Below are positions 3,805 through 5,302 of a stretch of DNA of 5,302 nucleotides, piece by piece. The notes under the pieces were generated by a model. The model ran no database searches, was not told the origin of the DNA, and was given only the letters and a program-made list of their open reading frames with translations. Positions within the stretch are counted from its first letter, which is position 1. Each line of letters begins with the position of its first letter. The translations under genes were made by a program, and so were the position numbers. This DNA comes from Phascolarctobacterium sp. (GTDB taxonomy: Bacteria; Bacillota; Negativicutes; Acidaminococcales; Acidaminococcaceae): the NCBI GenBank assembly GCA_022718015.1, contig JAIHZV010000102.1, positions 1 through 5,302 on the forward strand, given 5' to 3'.

Positions 3805-5302
3805 CTACCAGGCTGCTACCACCCCATCAGCCCTAGGCTCCGTCGCCCCCGCCAACACTCCGTTGCTGTCGCGCCAGATAATCTCGCCCCGGCCAAACGT
3901 CGTATCATCCTCCAGCACGCGCACCTCATGTCCGCGGCGGCGCAAATCCTCGACAATCTCCGGTGCCACACTGCTCTCCAGCCAAATCTCCTTGCCGGCA
4001 ATCCACTGCCAGCGCGGAGCGTCAAGTGCAGTTTGCGGATTCAGCAGCCAGTCCACCGTATTCATAATCACCTGCACATGGCCCTGCGGCTGCATATACG
4101 CGCCCATAACACCGAACGGCCCCACAGCCTCGCCCTCATGCGTCAAAAATCCGGGGATAATCGTATGATAAGGCTTCTTGCGCGGTGCCAGATAATCATC
4201 AAGCTCTGGATTCAGGCTGAAGCCTGCGCCGCGGTCATTAAGGTTAATGCCATAGCCGGGCAGCACGATGCCGCTGCCAAAATCCTTATAATTGCTCTGA
4301 ATGAACGAAACCATATTGCCCTCGCCATCAGCAGTACACAGATAAACCGTGCCGCCGCAGAACGGCTTGCCATGCGTCGGCTCCAGCGCCGTCTCGCCAA
4401 TCAGCGCACGCCTTTGCGCAGCATAAGCGTCGCTCAGCAGCTCCTCCACCCTCGTCTGCATATAACGCGGGTCAGCGATATAGTGCATGCCGTCGGCAAA
4501 CGCCAGCTTCATCGCCTCAATCTGCTTATGGAAGGTGTCGCCCGTATCCTTCGCGCCGATTTCCATATCCTTCAGTATGTTCAGCGCCATAAGCGCCGTA
4601 ATGCCATGACCGTTTGGCGGCATCTCCCACACGTCATAGCCGTGGTAATTGATATGCACCGGCTCCACCCATTCCGCACGGTAATCAGCCAAATCCTCCA
4701 CGGAAAGATAGCCGCCCGTCTTGTCGCTGAACTCCACCAGCCTCTGCGCCAGCTCGCCGCGATAATAGCTCTCGCAATAGCTGTCCGCCAAAATCCGCAG
4801 CGTTTTCGCATGGTCAGGCAGCGTAACCAGCTCGCCCGTCTTGGGCGCTACACCGTTGCCATGCACATCAAAGGTCGCGAACCACGGTGCAATGGCAGGA
4901 TTATTTTTATAAGGCGTGAGAGCGTCGATGCCCTCCTGCCAAAAGCGCGCCACAATCGGAGAAACAGGATAGCCCTGCTCCGCATAATAAATTGCCGGCT
5001 CAAACAGCTTCGCAAAGGGCAGACGGCCAAAGCGCTTATGTAGCTCTGCCCAGGCCGAGGGCGCACCGGGAACCGTCACAGCCTCCCAGCCACGCAGCGG
5101 CATCCTCTCCGTCGCACCGCTGGCAGCCACAGCCTCCGGCGTCAGGCGCTGCGGAGCATAGCCGCTGCCGTTTAAGCCATGCAACTTGCCGCCCGTCCAC
5201 ACGAGCGCAAAGCAATCGCTGCCAAGGCCGTTGTTCGTCGGCTCCACAATCGTCTGGCAGATAGCCGTAGCAATCGCCGCATCAATCGCGTTGCCTCCCT
5301 GC
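3805..5302 (-). CDS. Gamma-glutamyltransferase family Ntn-hydrolase (YwrD/HpxW type), N-terminus cut
   Basis: The frame runs open to the right edge with 498 residues visible, first residues QGGNAIDAAIATAICQTI, so only some 30 N-terminal residues are missing. The GTG at 5247 is internal and not a start. The family folds as a proenzyme that cleaves itself before a threonine, which then acts as the nucleophile. Here that threonine is in GGTVYLCTADGEGNMVSF (visible residue 318, codon 4348-4350), giving a small subunit of 181 residues. FGSG, LNDRGAGFSLNPE and MGAYMQPQGH (399-408) follow in the expected order. The GTV and MQPQGH forms, rather than TTH and SPGG, place it in the YwrD/oxamate amidohydrolase-like branch. 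Its substrate need not be glutathione. No signal peptide can be judged. No terminator is seen downstream, so transcripts may run into sotB. Confidence 0.9.
   Translation of the reverse strand, partial: QGGNAIDAAIATAICQTIVEPTNNGLGSDCFALVWTGGKLHGLNGSGYAPQRLTPEAVAASGATERMPLRGWEAVTVPGAPSAWAELHKRFGRLPFAKLFEPAIYYAEQGYPVSPIVARFWQEGIDALTPYKNNPAIAPWFATFDVHGNGVAPKTGELVTLPDHAKTLRILADSYCESYYRGELAQRLVEFSDKTGGYLSVEDLADYRAEWVEPVHINYHGYDVWEMPPNGHGITALMALNILKDMEIGAKDTGDTFHKQIEAMKLAFADGMHYIADPRYMQTRVEELLSDAYAAQRRALIGETALEPTHGKPFCGGTVYLCTADGEGNMVSFIQSNYKDFGSGIVLPGYGINLNDRGAGFSLNPELDDYLAPRKKPYHTIIPGFLTHEGEAVGPFGVMGAYMQPQGHVQVIMNTVDWLLNPQTALDAPRWQWIAGKEIWLESSVAPEIVEDLRRRGHEVRVLEDDTTFGRGEIIWRDSNGVLAGATEPRADGVVAAW

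Noticed and set aside
3928..5043. Plus-strand 371-codon frame opposite the GGT-like gene
   Set aside because: It is an antisense shadow with arginine/histidine/leucine-biased composition, while the minus strand carries recognisable GGT motifs throughout.

Overview
The window looks like chromosome of an anaerobic member of the Bacillota, possibly of the Negativicutes. The basis is GC-rich coding DNA, AT-rich spacers, strong Shine-Dalgarno (SD) sites of the AAGGAGGTGA type, and the family mix. This placement is inference, not proven. No tRNA, rRNA, CRISPR array, transposase or integrase is visible.

Layout. Positions 1-183 (minus) hold the N-terminus of a TVP38/TMEM64 (VTT-domain) membrane protein that runs off the left edge. 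Positions 184-722 hold no conventional gene. They contain that gene's promoter, a minus-strand intrinsic terminator (273-312), and upstream of it a purine-rich stretch with several very short SD-preceded ORFs and an extended -10 box (616-624). Positions 723-1418 (minus) hold a 153-residue protein resembling the Api92-like/DUF1281 ferredoxin-like fold. An in-frame TGA separates it from 36 more protein-like codons, and two further tiny overlapping ORFs follow. Its upstream region (1449-1567) carries a long AT-rich hairpin with a T-tract, a competing 10-bp pairing, and a candidate promoter set inside a 7-bp dyad.

Positions 1568-1680 hold no clear gene. At 1681-2333 (plus) lies a gamma-class carbonic anhydrase family gene with its own promoter and a leader hairpin. 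A bidirectional terminator (2396-2436) closes it and the convergent sotB-type MFS exporter gene (2470-3654, minus). Upstream of sotB is a good extended -10 promoter. An 11-bp inverted repeat there pairs the sotB SD with the -10/start region. Positions 3805-5302 (minus) hold a gamma-glutamyltransferase-family Ntn-hydrolase of the YwrD/HpxW type, cut at its N-terminus by the right edge. No terminator is seen between it and sotB.

Four genes (VTT protein, gamma-CA, SotB, GGT-like) are ordinary housekeeping or accessory functions. The unusual part is 273-1567. It carries a probably interrupted gene, micro-ORFs, and mutually exclusive RNA structures. The sotB leader architecture is also worth testing.
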